Part shown: positions 30,701 through 43,378 of the stretch, piece by piece
Layout of the letters: each line of letters starts with the position of its first letter
Numbering within the stretch: the first letter of the stretch is position 1
Assembly (NCBI GenBank): GCA_030248225.1
Contig: JASANE010003965.1
Span: forward strand, 1 to 64,000
Direction: 5' to 3'
DNA: 64,000 bases
From: Trileptium ribeirensis
Lineage: Eukaryota > Nematoda > Enoplea > Enoplida > Thoracostomopsidae
Notes under the pieces: generated by a model
The model's database searches: none
Seen by the model: only the letters and a program-made list of their open reading frames with translations
What the model was told of the DNA's origin: nothing
Made by a program: the position numbers and the translations under genes

Positions 30701-31749
30701 TAGGAGCCGTAGGATCCAACCAGGTCGGGAGCCGCGGCTATTGTGTGCCGTTGTATAGTAGCTCCAGCCGGCAGGTGAAAATGTGTGCGGCCGACTGCGA
30801 CCGGGTCGGAGCCGGTATGTTTGAATCGTGTGTAGAACCGGGAGAAGAAACTGTGCAACATGTGAGCAAAAAGGGTTTGAGGTTACACGGAGACAATGCC
30901 GAGCCGAATACCGACAATATCACAAGCATAGAGAATCATGATGATCGAGCTAACATTTGTGCAATTGTGAAACCTAGTGATGAGAAAGTGGAACTCAGTA
31001 ACCCAAAGGAGAATAATGTAGCCAGGAAGGAACCAATAGTAACCGGTAAAAGCTCGAGAGTTGTGATAATAACACCCATGGCAAATGACGGAATGGAGAG
31101 AGCAAACATAATGGCAACCCAGCAGCAGGAAAACAATATGGAGATTGTCACATGTCAGTTAAGCCCAGAAGCAGCCTGCGAAGTAGGAATCAACCCAACC
31201 GGATTGCCGGTTGACTTAACGCAAATAATTGAAAAAGCACTGAGATCGCCCACATCGTTGGGGAGTGTACCAACATTTGGCCAGGTCGGTATGGGCCCTG
31301 CGATTAATCACACAGACACACAGTTGATAGAACATAAGTATACGCTGGATCAGGGGGATGCACTAATATGTAGACAACAGATATTGGATATTATATTGAG
31401 GAGATTGCACGCATTGGATAACACCAGCGAAATAGTAGAGCCTTTGATCTTACAGGGACTACCTGACGGGGAGCGAATCACGTTGCTAGGGTCGGATTCA
31501 GAATTCGTGCCCACAGTTAAACCGGAATGTCACGGCAAATTTCCCCATTACATCCTCGCACTGCCTAAATTACGTTTTGGAGGAGAACGAGCACCAATAA
31601 GGACGCTATTTTATCGGAGGGTCGTAGCTGTGTCGGAGCGGGGTGGCTGGAACGGCCCGAATCGACCGACGGCGGGACGCTGCCGTTTTGTCAGGGCTGT
31701 TGGAGCTTGCATCTCCGTACCTATACACTATGCCGTGGATACACGTTAG
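27757..31749 (+). pseudogene. Gag plus acidic linker of element 2
   Basis: 1330 residues are open before the frame breaks. The capsid domain is at about residues 80-215 (starting near FEAWLATYDN), a CCHC knuckle (C-FR-C-GYMG-H-FARE-C) at about 28726-28767, then an Arg/Tyr/Asn-rich tail and a long charged linker. The linker contains internal repeats: WPFGLRRPINR and TPFGLRGPVNR with matching downstream residues, several NLMEP/KEPN units, and two SVQN units. Near 31600 the reading passes into another frame (from 31643) where the unknown domain continues. The break marks the copy as probably dead, though Gag itself could still be made. Confidence 0.75.
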
Positions 31750-32359
31750 CAGTAGCATGTTGAAACACCTAGAGGGACTTTTGGAGATCGTTTCCCGGGT
31801 CATCAATTCAATGAGCATCGCCCAAGCAATTACGGAGGTGTATAGATCTCAAATCCCTATTCTACAGACATGCATTATATGCGAGGAACGACATAATCTA
31901 AACTTTATGGCTAGAGAGGAATGTGCGTTCACCACCTATCATGGCGAATGGGACTAGACTAGGAATCTGTCCGCAGAGTGTGGTACAATTAGGAGAGATG
32001 GGATAGTATCCATTCGCCCAAGCCGGACACAGGGATTGCACACAGCCTATGAACTCATAGCGTATAGGGAAGCCAACTTGGAGTTTTTAGAAACCATAGT
32101 AGGTGCACCATATTTGCTGGATAACCTAGTAACGGAATTCGACGAAACCGGACCCAAAGTTCCGGTGCTGTCAATACATCATATCGTATACGCTATAATG
32201 GCTAACCCGTTTTTCAAGGATATACGTAGCAAACCAAAGCGCGAGGAACTACTATACCTACGACTATTGTGGTTACGTAAGCCCGCTCAAAATATCTGGC
32301 AGAGTGACCCAATGGACGATATAGACCAAGCCCGAGCGCAGACCATGACGATGACGTGA
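31643..32359 (+). pseudogene. Unknown pre-Env domain of element 2, broken
   Basis: Two open pieces (31643-31957 and 32036-32359) in one frame are separated by a TAG and a short divergent stretch. They align by position and pattern with the unknown domain of element 1: a helix with REANLEF, then a YLL segment. A CIICEERH cluster takes the place of the Cys/His motif. The following Env frame differs again. Confidence 0.6.
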
Positions 32360-32391
32360 CATTCATTGACGAAGGGGAACTTGAAAGTTAG

Positions 32392-34230
32392 TTGAGTGCA
32401 GCACTCAGTGACGCTAGCGCGGACGAATTTTACATGCCCGCGATTGAATCACTCGCCTCCGACGACCTCAACTCTGAGTTAAGTTTCTCCGTGGACAATG
32501 AGACTGTCAGGCGTGAACACGACACTACCGTTGATCGAAGTAACCAGGTATCACCGACCGGGTCGGTACGGTCTTCTTCAAACGGATCAGGACAAAGAGT
32601 AAAAGCTGCGGTCGGATTGCTAAACCAGGGAGCTAAGATAATGGGACTACTAATAGCGTTGCTAATCCTCCACCAGTTAGGTCAAACTCACGCCATCGCT
32701 ACGCCATTTTTGGACCAGGTAGCACGCTTAGGAGCCATGGTAAATCAACAGGTGGACACGCTGATCGAACCACAAGGCTTAGTGATTACTGCTTCGCAAT
32801 CCACCTTCCTGCCAATAATATTACGGCTATCCTTGGACGGACTACAACCTAGTAGACAGGCAACTGGTATGGCGTGGTGTGTATACACCCCCAGGGGTAA
32901 ACCATGTTTGGGGAACTGTTGTCCCAACCCAAATTGTACTACCATGCCGGATTTACAACAGAAAGTACAAGAATTAGAAAGAGAATTGAGGAGCACCTAT
33001 CAGGGTGTATTAGATACTAGTTATTATATGGCGCTAATGCGTGAATACTGCGAAGCGAACCCCCACCTTTGTGAGCAACCAAAAGTCCGAAAGAAACGCT
33101 TTCTCGCAGCGCTAGCAGGAGCAGCAGGGGTGGTAACGGGTTTTCTAGGTGTAGGTGTAGCGTTTACTAACGCCGTTCACCTAAAAGATCTAAATAAGCA
33201 AGCCCTCGCGCTCTCTAAAGAAATGAGAAACACCTACAATGTCGCCTATGGCAACTCGCGAGCGATAATGAAATTAACGCACGCTAATGAGGAACTGTAT
33301 TCATTTTTACATCATGAGATGCAGGAGGTAGTTACCATGATTGATCAGGTAAGGTGCCAAGAGCAACGCTACGTTACTGATGTTCACCGCGAGCTAGTTA
33401 ACCATATGTTTCGTACCAGCCTTAGGTCCTCGGTTGACGCCGTCATGGAAGCCATGATGAGCGGTCAACTATCACCGAAAGTATTGGACGCCTCCACGCT
33501 AAAGAACTTATTGCAGAGGAACTTGCAGATAGCGCAGACCATTTTAGTACGCGGACCTGCACTGGCATACCAATTTGGACAAATCTACCCAGTGCGCATC
33601 GATCTAGGATCATTCAAATTTGCCTTTATATTGCGAGTTCCTTTAGTTACGACGGACGACGTCCGACCCTACTTTCGAATCTACAACGTTGGCTGGAACG
33701 TCCCAGAGCGCAGCGCCCATATGAAGTTACCATTGCCTGACTATGCCACGCGGATTGAACGAGCACGGTACGAGGTACTTAAACTACATGCATGTAACAC
33801 GCGACCGGGTATTGCATTCTGTGAAATACACGCATTGGCAACGGACCATACATCGCGTTGTTTGGACTGGATCATCATGGGCGAGGACGCTCCTGATGAA
33901 GCTCGTCAACTCTGCAAGATCAGTGCATTGGTCGGGCCAATGGTTAATCACACCGATGTTTACACCACAGCACAAGGAATCTTAATCCGAACTGCTGAAC
34001 GCAAGGCCGTCGTCTCCAAGAAGAAACATCTTAGTCACGTTACCCGAGGAGACACGATGGTCATTGCGGACAACGGAGTTTTGTGGCTGTCGCACAACAA
34101 CTATACCCAGCTCGTGGTCGGGCCACTTATGCTGGCTAGCACACTAGACGCGCAGGAAGTCACGGTTCACATTGGACCCAACATCACCGTCCACGACTTT
34201 CCGGAAATACCGCTCAAACCGATTGCTTGA
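32392..34230 (+). pseudogene. Env-like glycoprotein of element 2
   Basis: About 610 residues. An acidic N-terminal stretch leads to the signal-like MGLLIALLILHQ (from 32641). A Cys-rich subunit follows, then a furin-type RKKR (33088-33099) and an Ala/Gly/Val-rich fusion-peptide-like segment, helices and several sequons. It stops with TGA at 34228-34230, just before the transmembrane part. The anchor continues one base out of frame in the next open frame, so a single indel splits Env from its anchor. Relationship to element 1 Env is clear along the whole length. Confidence 0.75.
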
Positions 34231-35852
34231 GCTCATTGGAACACGCCAAAGCAACGAATCTTCAAGTGCTGCATATCGCGGACGAGCAACTGAAGAAGGT
34301 GATTGACTTTCCATACATCACTACAACAGGAGTGGCTCCCTACCTATGGATGCTCATCGTGCTAGTAATTGCTGGCGTAGGGGCAATAATTTACTTCAAG
34401 AAGAAAGCGGGGTTCTGTCCCAAATGTATAAAAGGGCGTCTACAACGTTGGTGGCAACAGCGACCATGTGCTCGGGAGGGACTAACTCGACCCGAATTGC
34501 ATGTTAAGACGGACAATGAATATGGCACCACAAACACGCCCCGACCAACTGTTTCAGCCCCAGCTGCGTCCACGGAACATCTCGAGCTACGAACAATGAG
34601 TCCTCTCCGCTCAGCTCGAATAAATGCTACGACCGAGGACGAAAGCGTTGTCCTGGTAGAGCCCGCGGAACTATTCGCTGTGTCTGAAAAATCCCAGCGT
34701 AGAGGACATCGCACTGTAGCCTATCACCGACAGGTCAACGCAATACATCATATGGACGCACCCCTACTCATCAATGCTTTTGTATACCGCACCCCGGTAC
34801 TTACATTAATAGATACAGGCGCAGACGTTTCCATCGTATCACAATACCTGGTTAATAAGCTGGGACTCCAACCGCGCCCGGACGATTCCACTAGGATAGT
34901 GTCCGCCACTAAACAGGAATTAGAACTAGACGGCAGTATCAGCGTACCTTTGTCGATCGGATCTATAAAGGTACAAACAGAGTTCTTTGTCACTAAAACT
35001 GCACCCTATCACTGCATCATAGGAACAAATTTTATGTCTCAATTACCAAAATGCATCATAAATTTTAAGGAACGTTGTTTAGAAATAGCAGTAGATGAGG
35101 AAGAGGCTAGGATACCTTTTGCAGGATTAGAACGGTATGACCCGCCATTAATCGCCGTAATGTGTAGGAAACTCACCACCATAGAACCAAACACTGAAAC
35201 ATTCATTAATGCGATCTCCGAAATAGCTGAAACAGGCGTAGGACCGGCACTATTCGTGCCTGCACCGGAAATGGTGGACATCGCAATGGCTCACGCATTC
35301 GTACTAAGAAGCCAAAGAACAATACCAATTGCAGTAATCAATTTCGGAAACACACCGGTTACCATTTATGCCGGACAAACCATAGGTCACATGGAGGTAA
35401 TGATGAACCCCAACGTGCAGTTCCTGAAAGACACAAACAAAAATTTGATTCGATATGAGGAACACAAACCGGCGAAGCAATTGAATAACATCACCACGAA
35501 CCCTGAAAGAATTATTCAACATATCGAAGCAGGAAAAAGGTCGATTGACCATGAACGAGCTCAAAAGATCTTGAGTAAGATAGATTTTGATAAGACCTTA
35601 TTGTCCCCGTTCGAGTTAAAACAACTGAAAACTGCGATCGCTGAGAATGCGGACGTCTTCAGCACGCACGATTTTGACTTAGGGCGTTACACTGAACATA
35701 GGCACCGCATAGAGACCGGAGATGCCAAGCCAATAAAGCAAGCACCGTACCGACTAGCGCACTCTTTACGTGAACCGCTTAGAGAGGAACTAAATAGTAT
35801 GCTAGATGCGGGACTAATATCACCATCAAGTTCACCTTGGGATCACCAATAG
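34227..35852 (+). pseudogene. Env anchor, protease and RT N-terminus of element 2
   Basis: It opens with the Env membrane-proximal segment and transmembrane helix (about 34335-34390), then a basic Cys-containing tail. Aspartic protease DTGAD follows at about 34814, then the linker and the start of RT up to SPW. The frame breaks at about 35835 inside the SPWGSP motif. Env anchor and protease share one frame here too, which supports the ancestral Env-Pol fusion seen in element 1. Confidence 0.78.
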
Positions 35853-36679
35853 TGTATGTAACCAAGAGTGATGGCTCACTCCGCCTCTGTGTGGACTTTC
35901 GGAATGTAAACACAGTAGCAGAACAGGACGCATATCCATTACCCAGAATAGACGACATTTTAGAATGCCTCCGAAACACTAAACTAATCTCTAGCTTAGA
36001 TTTAAATAAGGGCTTCTGGCAAGTGGAGTTAGACCCAGAAACAAAAGATAAGACATCTTTCGTAACAGTTCATGGACAATATGAGTACAAGGTCCTACCG
36101 TTTGGATTAAATTCATCTCCGGGGGCCTTTCAGCGTTGCATGTCCATGATTTTGAAAGGGTTAGAGTGGGAAAAATGCTTAATCTACATAGATGACATAC
36201 TGGTGTTCTCACCGACGTTCGAAGATCATCTAACGGATCTAATCAGAGTTTTCGACCGTTTTCGCAGACAGAACTTAAAATTAAAACCAGCAAAATGCCA
36301 TTTTGGCCGAGGCAGTTTAAAGTATTTAGGACACATAATTAGTACAGAAGGTGTCAAGCCTGACCCAGAAAAGGCAATAGCAATTGAAGAATTCAAACTT
36401 CCAGAGATGTTGAAGCAGCTTCAAAGTTTCATAGGACTAGTAGGGTATTACCACAAATTTATACCGAACTACTCAGACATATGCGAACCCTTGAACGAAT
36501 TAAAACGGAAGGATGCAGTATTTAAATGGACTCCTAGGTGCGAGGAAGCATTTAAGAAGCTAAAACAAGCGCTATTAGATGAACCCGTGTTAGTGCACCC
36601 TGATTTCACACAGCCGTTTATTTTGCAAACGGACGATTCAGGATACGCAATGGGCGCAGTGTTTATCGCAGAAAACTAA
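35837..36679 (+). pseudogene. Reverse transcriptase core of element 2
   Basis: 280 residues with IVYVTKSDG, LCVDFRNVN, LDLNKGFWQ, LPFGL, YIDD and the RT thumb, then the first RNase H Asp in a TDDSG variant of TDASG. A stop at 36679 interrupts RNase H, which continues in the frame ending at 37316. Catalytic RT residues are intact. Confidence 0.85.
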
Positions 36680-37316
36680 GCAAGGTCTCAAACCCATTGC
36701 GTACGCAAGCAAAGTTCTACTAGACTATGAGCGTAGATATCCCGCAATCGAAGCTGAAGCTTTCGCAATTAGATGGGCAGCGCTACACTTTAAACATTAT
36801 CTGGTAGGGCACAAATTTCATGTAGAAACCGACCACAAGCCACTCAAGGCTTTATTTGACAAACCGCCTCGCAACTCGCGTTTATCTCAGTGGCGCAGTG
36901 AACTTCTACTTGAATTTGGAGGTTTTGAAATACAATACAGGCCAGGCAAAGAGAACGGCAATGCCGATGCCTTGTCGCGGGACCCCAGGTACGACCCGTC
37001 CATAAGTGAAGAACAAGGAGATACATATGAAATATTAATGATGGGTCGAGGACGACCCACCGGCCCTCGTCCACCAACAACTTGCGCGGCATGGGACCAG
37101 TCGCACCTGCCGTATCCCGTACGCACAGTAGCACCATTCGCAACAGGCGCACCAACCCCTATAACGGTAAGCCCAGTAGCTCCCCCAGGACAGCCAAACC
37201 CCGAAGCAATCCCATCACAACTGGTTCCCGACACGCAGATCATTACAGTACCCCCAGCAACGCTAACAAGCAAGCAGCCACGCTCAGCGCTATCCCAATT
37301 AGAATGGAGCCAGTAG
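36680..37316 (+). pseudogene. RNase H remainder and Pro-rich linker of element 2
   Basis: It continues RNase H with YASK, the IEAEA Glu, TDHKPLKAL and NADALSRD, then a Pro/Thr-rich linker ending in a stop at 37314-37316. The integrase frame overlaps from 37082. As in element 1, integrase lies in frame 2 while RNase H lies in frame 0, in the same Pro-rich linker. Confidence 0.75.
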
Positions 37317-38794
37317 AAACACCAGTAATGTCGGTACGTACCACAACTATCTCGGGTTCTGGAGTCGGACCTCAGGCTCGAGGATCAAAAAGACCACAAC
37401 GACCCAAGTCAGAAACCGTAAAACTAAGAGCTACCACACTACCAACAGAACAGGAATTCGATAGACTCATGAAATTAATGATGCACTATGAAACAGAAAT
37501 ACTACCAACCGTTAGGATCGAGGACACACAGGACACTCACGAAAACATATACTTACCGTTCTTTTCAGATCTCCCAGATTTTAATTTAGTACGGCTCTTA
37601 CCATATATACAACGAAATGACCCGGAATTGGGTTCAATTTGGTGGTATTTATATAACAAAACACGGCCCAGGGCCGAGCTAGGCGCACTAAGAATTGAAA
37701 TGCGAGCTCATTACTTCTAGTTAGCTCAGGACACTAACATACTCTACATGCACCCGTTGCAACCAGGAGACATAAACTACAAATTATGCGTCCCTATCAC
37801 ACTTGTGCAGCAAATTCTCAAACATGAACATAATACCTTATATGGAGGACATCCTGGCCCTGATCGGTTAATAGCAAAATTGAAACAATTTTACTATTGG
37901 AAAGGTATGTCAGAACACGCACAACAATGGATCAGGCGATGCACTCTATGCCAATCCCCGAAGGACCCGATTTCGCGGATAACCACCGGATTGGGCAGGG
38001 TTCCGTTGGCAAATCAACCAATGTATCGTGTATTCGTAGACATACTCGACATTCAGGTTAGGTCACAAGCAGGCAATCGCTACGTTATTGCATTTATCGA
38101 TCAATTCACAAAATTCGCAATAGCAGTAGCAATAAGGCACCAGGATGCACACACTGCCGCTCGCATATTTTTATATGAGGTAGTTAACAAGTACGGAGCC
38201 CCCAGGGAGCTATATTCTGATAGAGGAGGTGCTTTGACCGCACACATGTTTGAAAGCCTGCGCCAGGAAATGCACATATTTCGGCACATGAGTTTAACTT
38301 ACCACCCTCAGGCAAATGGTGAGATCGACAGATTTAATCGAACACTATTATACCTATTAAGAGTAAGCGTACCGCAAGACGATCACCATTCATGGGATAT
38401 ATCATTACCATTTTGTGTAATGGCTTATAATTCTTCGGTACACACAGCCACCAAATATCCACCATTTTTACTAATGCATGGATTTTATCCTAGGTTACGT
38501 GGAGAATACGACACGCATAGTGCAGCCACAGGATACACTGGAGCTCACTCCTATAGGGTCAACGCGCAGCGCTGGGTGGCTTCTATTAGGGAACGCGTAT
38601 ATCAATCAATGAGAGCCGCCCAGGAAGTAAATCGATTAAGGTACAATAGGCGAGCTCGCGAACCACGCTACCAAACAGGTGAATTAGTCTGGGTCTATAG
38701 GCACGACACCACACCAGGAACATCTAGGAAACTTACACCTCGTTGCTGCGGACCATACAAAATACTAGGATCACCCCGCCATGCATGCGTGTAA
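37082..38794 (+). pseudogene. Integrase of element 2
   Basis: An N-terminal segment resembling that of element 1 (LLPYIQR, WWYL) is followed by one in-frame TAG at 37718-37720. The same frame then continues from 37721 with the HHCC domain (HEHNTLYGGH ... CTLC), the DDE core (Asp in FVDILD, Asp in SDRGG, Glu in NGEIDRF) and the GPY/F-like module, breaking at 38794. The catalytic triad is present. The single nonsense codon and end frameshift make it nonfunctional unless suppressed. Confidence 0.82.
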
Positions 38795-39375
38795 GAATGC
38801 ATTCTAATCCGGAAGGCATGGCGCATGTGATACACTTTGACAGAACTAAGACGTGTTTTAGAGCTCTAGATCCAGTGCCTAATGTAGGAGACTGGCTAGG
38901 CCAAGTGCACGCTTCTATTCTAGAAAGGGGTTTAAATGAACCAACCCAACGAATTATCGCTTACAGGGATTTCGTTATCGAAATAGAACCGGTAGATGAG
39001 GTAGCAGTGCGCACAGTAAGAGCAGCAGTCAGTGATAGTTCGGACACTGAGAGTATCGAAATGGGTGACCCCAATGTTCCTAACTTTTACCGCCGGACGT
39101 ACGCAGAAATCGAGGCCGAGCAAGCCTCAATGGAGCACATCGAGTATCGGACGGACGACTACGAGCCGCAGAATCCAAGGACAGTCAGGAATCGGATTCT
39201 GCTGACTGATCCGGATACAGAAATAGAACCGTCTTGGCCACCAATATCGCAGGAACAGGTTACCAGCCAAGAGGCCTTTTCATACATACCAGAACCTGTC
39301 TACACGTACCCAGTCTACCAGTGTCACCACCTCAACGACCAGTGCACCAATCTCGACACCCCAACAATTTCGTAG
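38743..39375 (+). pseudogene. Integrase C-terminal extension of element 2
   Basis: It continues the integrase after a shift near 38770: HVIHFDRTKTCFRAL matches the HVVHINRTKPCYRPL position of element 1. An acidic segment and a Pro/Tyr-rich end follow. No separate domain is recognisable. The stretch 39376-39684 after it is Pro/Arg-rich in places but I support no gene there. Confidence 0.6.
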
Positions 39376-39684
39376 GGGCGAACGCTCCCTAGGCGAAACT
39401 GGACCATCAACCTCATTCCCACGATATCGTTCCAGCCAAGAATTACACCCTGCGGCTTGGCGACAACGGACACCCCGACCGCCACCCTACGAGGAATCTG
39501 ATTCAGACGACCCAGACTTACAAGTGGACTAATTTACCCCATGCTAGCACGTACCTATGATCATGCACGCAAACAACCATAAGAAGGGGGATTGGAAGAG
39601 GGGTCCAGGAAAATATATACACAATTTTATTAGAAGACGAGATCATCTTTACATTTAGACTTATTCCCAATATGTACATTATAG

Positions 39685-40945
39685 ATGCATCGGGCCCACA
39701 GCACAAACAGCATCAACGCCCGTCTGATCCCAAAGGGCGTGCGGCACGTACCAGTGGCGATCGCTGGGCACAAATTTCCTCAGGTGCCACAATATCATCT
39801 GGACCGGGAGGGACGATGGGAATTCGTCTCGCTCAACAGCAAACGATGGAGTCACCTGTCCAACGAATACCGCATGTAGGACCGCTTCGAACATGACGGA
39901 CGGCGCCTCTCCAGCGTCGCCGAGCACTACCACCTCGGTGTCCTGGTGCTACTGCGGTACGAGGACGAAGCCAAGGAGTTGGGCGAGATCGACAGCACGC
40001 CAACCGAATTGCAACTTCGCAGCATCGCCCTGCAGCGACAACTCCCGCACAGTGCTCGACGTTGGCACATGTCCTACGGAGCACACCTGCTGCGACCAAT
40101 CCTGTTGGCAAAGTTCAGCATTGACGAGTACGCTGAGGAGGTGGAGAAAAGGCAGCCGGCAACTCCTCAACGATTCCTGGGACAACTTTTGGGGCACTGG
40201 AATGCCCCCGGCCCAGTGCAGCAACTACCGGACAATATGCCACAACGTCGCTGGCCGGTTGCTCGAAGAAATCCGAGCGTTCCATCGTGACGGCTTTGTT
40301 CGCTGGCCACGAACCATCATTGTCGGCGACGAGCAGGCCCTGCCGCTACTCGAAGTGGCCGACGAGCGTAACTGGCTCGTCCTTGCCTATCCAGGGCTGA
40401 CGATGGTCGAACTACTGAAATGGGCCAACGCCCTACTAACGCCGCAAACGGACTGCATCTTCGTTTTGGGCGGCTACGACGACGTATGGCTGGAGGTGCG
40501 GAAGGCATTCTCGCCGGGTGCCTACTTCAAGCGCATAAAACGACACCTGGGAGTATTGGACCGGCGCGCTCGGGAGGAGGCCGCCATCTACGTCGCTTCG
40601 CCTCCCCCACACTGGGACGCCAACAACTACACGGGCGACACCTGGTGTCGGCAATTCCGCACGCGTAAGACGGAACTCACCCTCAGCCACCAGTCTCTCC
40701 GCAGCGTAATTATGCCACGATGGCCAGCGCCACTGATGGAACCCGAAGCTTGGGATACGGTCGGACCGTTTAACCAGGGTGAAGATCGCCGGCGTTGGAA
40801 CCAACCCGTCGTGACTCCGGCGTTTCATCATGAATTAGTCGCCTGGGTAGAACAGAATCTGCAAAGCGCAGACATTATCCGGCGATTAATGGAGCGACCG
40901 TTGCCAAGAGAAGAGTACTGTAACTACCCAGATAGTGAATTGTAA
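39685..40945 (+). pseudogene. NADAR-SGNH-like accessory gene, copy A, element 2
   Basis: The NADAR part runs through WSHLSN, an in-frame TAG at 39877-39879, then SSVAEHYH (the conserved Glu-His and Tyr), and LLRPILLAKF. A frameshift near 40180 joins the frame holding FWGTG, CHNVAGRLLEEIR and the SGNH-like domain: a strand into GDE (40325-40333) where element 1 has GDS, then LGGYDD and PPPHWD. It ends in the same C-terminal helix (VAWVEQNL) as element 1. The copy is broken twice, and the nucleophile position carries Glu. Confidence 0.65.
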
Positions 40946-41186
40946 AGTATGTATAGGAGGGGTACCGCCAGCAAGTCCTTAGAGTAGTATAGAGAAAGGG
41001 ATGAACAAGGCCAAAATTTTAAATCATCCGGAGATGATAGAAACACAAACCGCTACACAGGCTAAATTTACTCGAGATAGGCATTTTAACCCAATGACGC
41101 ATGTTTTTGGAAAATAAAGGTAGGCAGGGCAAGCGAGGCGTTAAGCAGATAATTGTATACTATGTTTATTTAAGTTCCCTTTATAG

Positions 41187-42427
41187 ATGAGCTCCAGCAA
41201 CGTCGACGTGACACCAACCCGAAAATCCGGCGGACGACTACCAACGGTCGGACCGTACGCTCCGCCGGAAACTGCCTTATTCCAACTACCTACAATCCCG
41301 GTCTACCGAGTGGAACTGAATAAGCCATATGCCGCATTCCTCTCGCATGGTACGGATTGGCCAGAGCTGTCGAACATGCACGAAACGCCAGTGCCGTTCA
41401 GCAACGATGGCGTCCTTGCCAACTCCGTAGAGCGGCATTACCACGTCCATGTGCTGGCAGTGCTAGAGCACCATGACGCCGCTCGAGAACTCATCGCATC
41501 CACCGACACGCCCCTGCAGATCAAATCCCGGGCGCGAGTGCTAAAGGATGAACTAATCGACTACGTCACTAGCGCTCGCCTTAAGCAGCTGTTGGAGCAC
41601 ATCATGCGGCCAATACTGCTCAAGAAATTCGCCATGCCGGAGTACGCTCACGTACTCCAACTCACCGAGGATCGACAACTACTCGAGGCCTCTACGGACG
41701 CTTTTTGGGGTGTCGGACGCTTCAACCTGCAATTAGAAAACAATGAGGCGCCCGGACGCTGCCATAACATCATGGGACGCTTGCTCGAGGAGGTGCGCGA
41801 ATTCCGCGCCACCGGCAACGTGAGATGGCCCCGAGTAGCCATTTTGGGAGATGCATTAGCGTTGCCGTTATTGGAAATGGCGGATGATAACAAATGGTTA
41901 GTCAATGGATGGCCAGACGCTAATTTGGCCCGACTCATTCAAGCCGCCAATGCCATCGTCACCCCACAGCTCAATTGCATCATCCTGCTGGGTTGCTACA
42001 ACTATATATATCGCAAAGCGCCTCTGGAGCAGCTCCATGCGACGAACCCAAATGCGGCATTTAAAAAGGTTAAACGCCACTTAGGAGTGCTGTCGAAACG
42101 TGTAGCGCCAACAACAACCATCATCATGACGCCACCTATCCCGCGCTGGGTTGCTACCAATCAGGACGCAGCGTCCTAGACAGCCGAGTTAAAGCAAATA
42201 TTAAGCAACCATCGTCAGCGGTACAACACGCTCCACAACGTGTTTATCCCAACGTGGCCGTCGCGTTCAACACATCCGATGCATGGGAGCGGGACGAGCC
42301 ACACATGGAGTGGGGCGAGCGACCTCAATTTCGCGAGCCGATGGTGTCTAACTACTGCCGCCGTAATTTGCGCGAGTGGATAAGCCATTCGGATAGCGAC
42401 AATGAATTAAAACGCTTGGCACCCTAA
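41187..42427 (+). pseudogene. NADAR-SGNH-like accessory gene, copy B, element 2
   Basis: It starts at the ATG at 41187 and runs 330 residues in one frame to a TAG at 42177-42179. The same frame then continues briefly, and after a shift near 42250 the homologous C-terminal helix ends at a TAA (42425-42427). It contains HGTDWPELSNM, NSVERHYH, LLKKF, FWGVG and CHNIMGRLLEEVR, all NADAR positions in one frame. The SGNH-like part has GDA (41847-41855) in place of GDS and LGCYNY in place of GGxND. The unbroken NADAR half shows that the split in element 1 is secondary. Confidence 0.68.
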
Positions 42428-43378
42428 GCAATTGCGGGCAGGAAAGCGTAGTGTTAGCAGCCAACCCGAGCGAGGAATGGAATAAGAGCATGAAAGGAAG
42501 CAAGGTCAATCTGTACGCTTTGTCGGGAGAGGCATTGAAAGGGGTAACTAGGAGCATGAAACGTGTCTAGGTCACAGCAGTGAGAAGTGCCTGAGGCAGC
42601 AATTTAAAATACTATCTACGAGCAATGCAAGTAACTGAACCAGGTAGGCATAATCGGTACGACTTGGTGGGTTAGGAAATCTGCCAAGCAAAAGTACAAA
42701 CTTTAAATAAAATACTCATCATGGCGAACACCAAGGACCAACTTTTGACGAGATTAAGATAAACCAAACGGGCAGACCAATGCCCACTTGTAACTGGAAA
42801 TTGTTTAAAATAACCCCTGGGTTAGGGCATAACCGGCAGCCGGGTCCTTTCTTAGGGTGAACCAAATCAAATTGATCGGACGTACGGGCTAAGGTGTATA
42901 TAATGTATAGGTGCTTCAGTGATAACATTGCGTGTATACTTATAACGTTTAGAACGTTGGGCAAATATAAAATGGAAAAAGAGAGATACATTTTCGAAAC
43001 ATCAAGACATCAAACTTAAAAATATTATAAACCATAAGGGAAAACTTCCAAAATTACCGAAAATAAAGGGAGAACGGACGCGTTTTGGTGATAACCAAAC
43101 AAGTTGAACGTCCTTCTACCCTCGTTTTAGCAAAATTCCTAACAAATTTTTGGAAAATTTCTCTAAACTTAGTGCAATTTTAGGCCCAAGAGCCAAATTT
43201 CATGCCCAAACGGGCCATTTTTTCAAATTGCGCATTAGTTTTTACTTAATTTACACCAAGGGCTGTACATGACATGGGATTAATCATGCAAAATCTTCAC
43301 TTTCTTTCTCATATCTCAACAAAGCAAACTTTCTACCATAAGTAAGGAGTCTATAAAATCCAAAAAATTTTAAGAGAT
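42428..43378 (+). other. 3' untranslated region of element 2
   Basis: About 950 nt without a supported gene, AT-rich towards its end. It finishes with AAAAAATTTTAAGAGA directly before TGTAACAG at 43379, the same junction type as element 1. An AATAAA lies near 42708. Confidence 0.55.
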
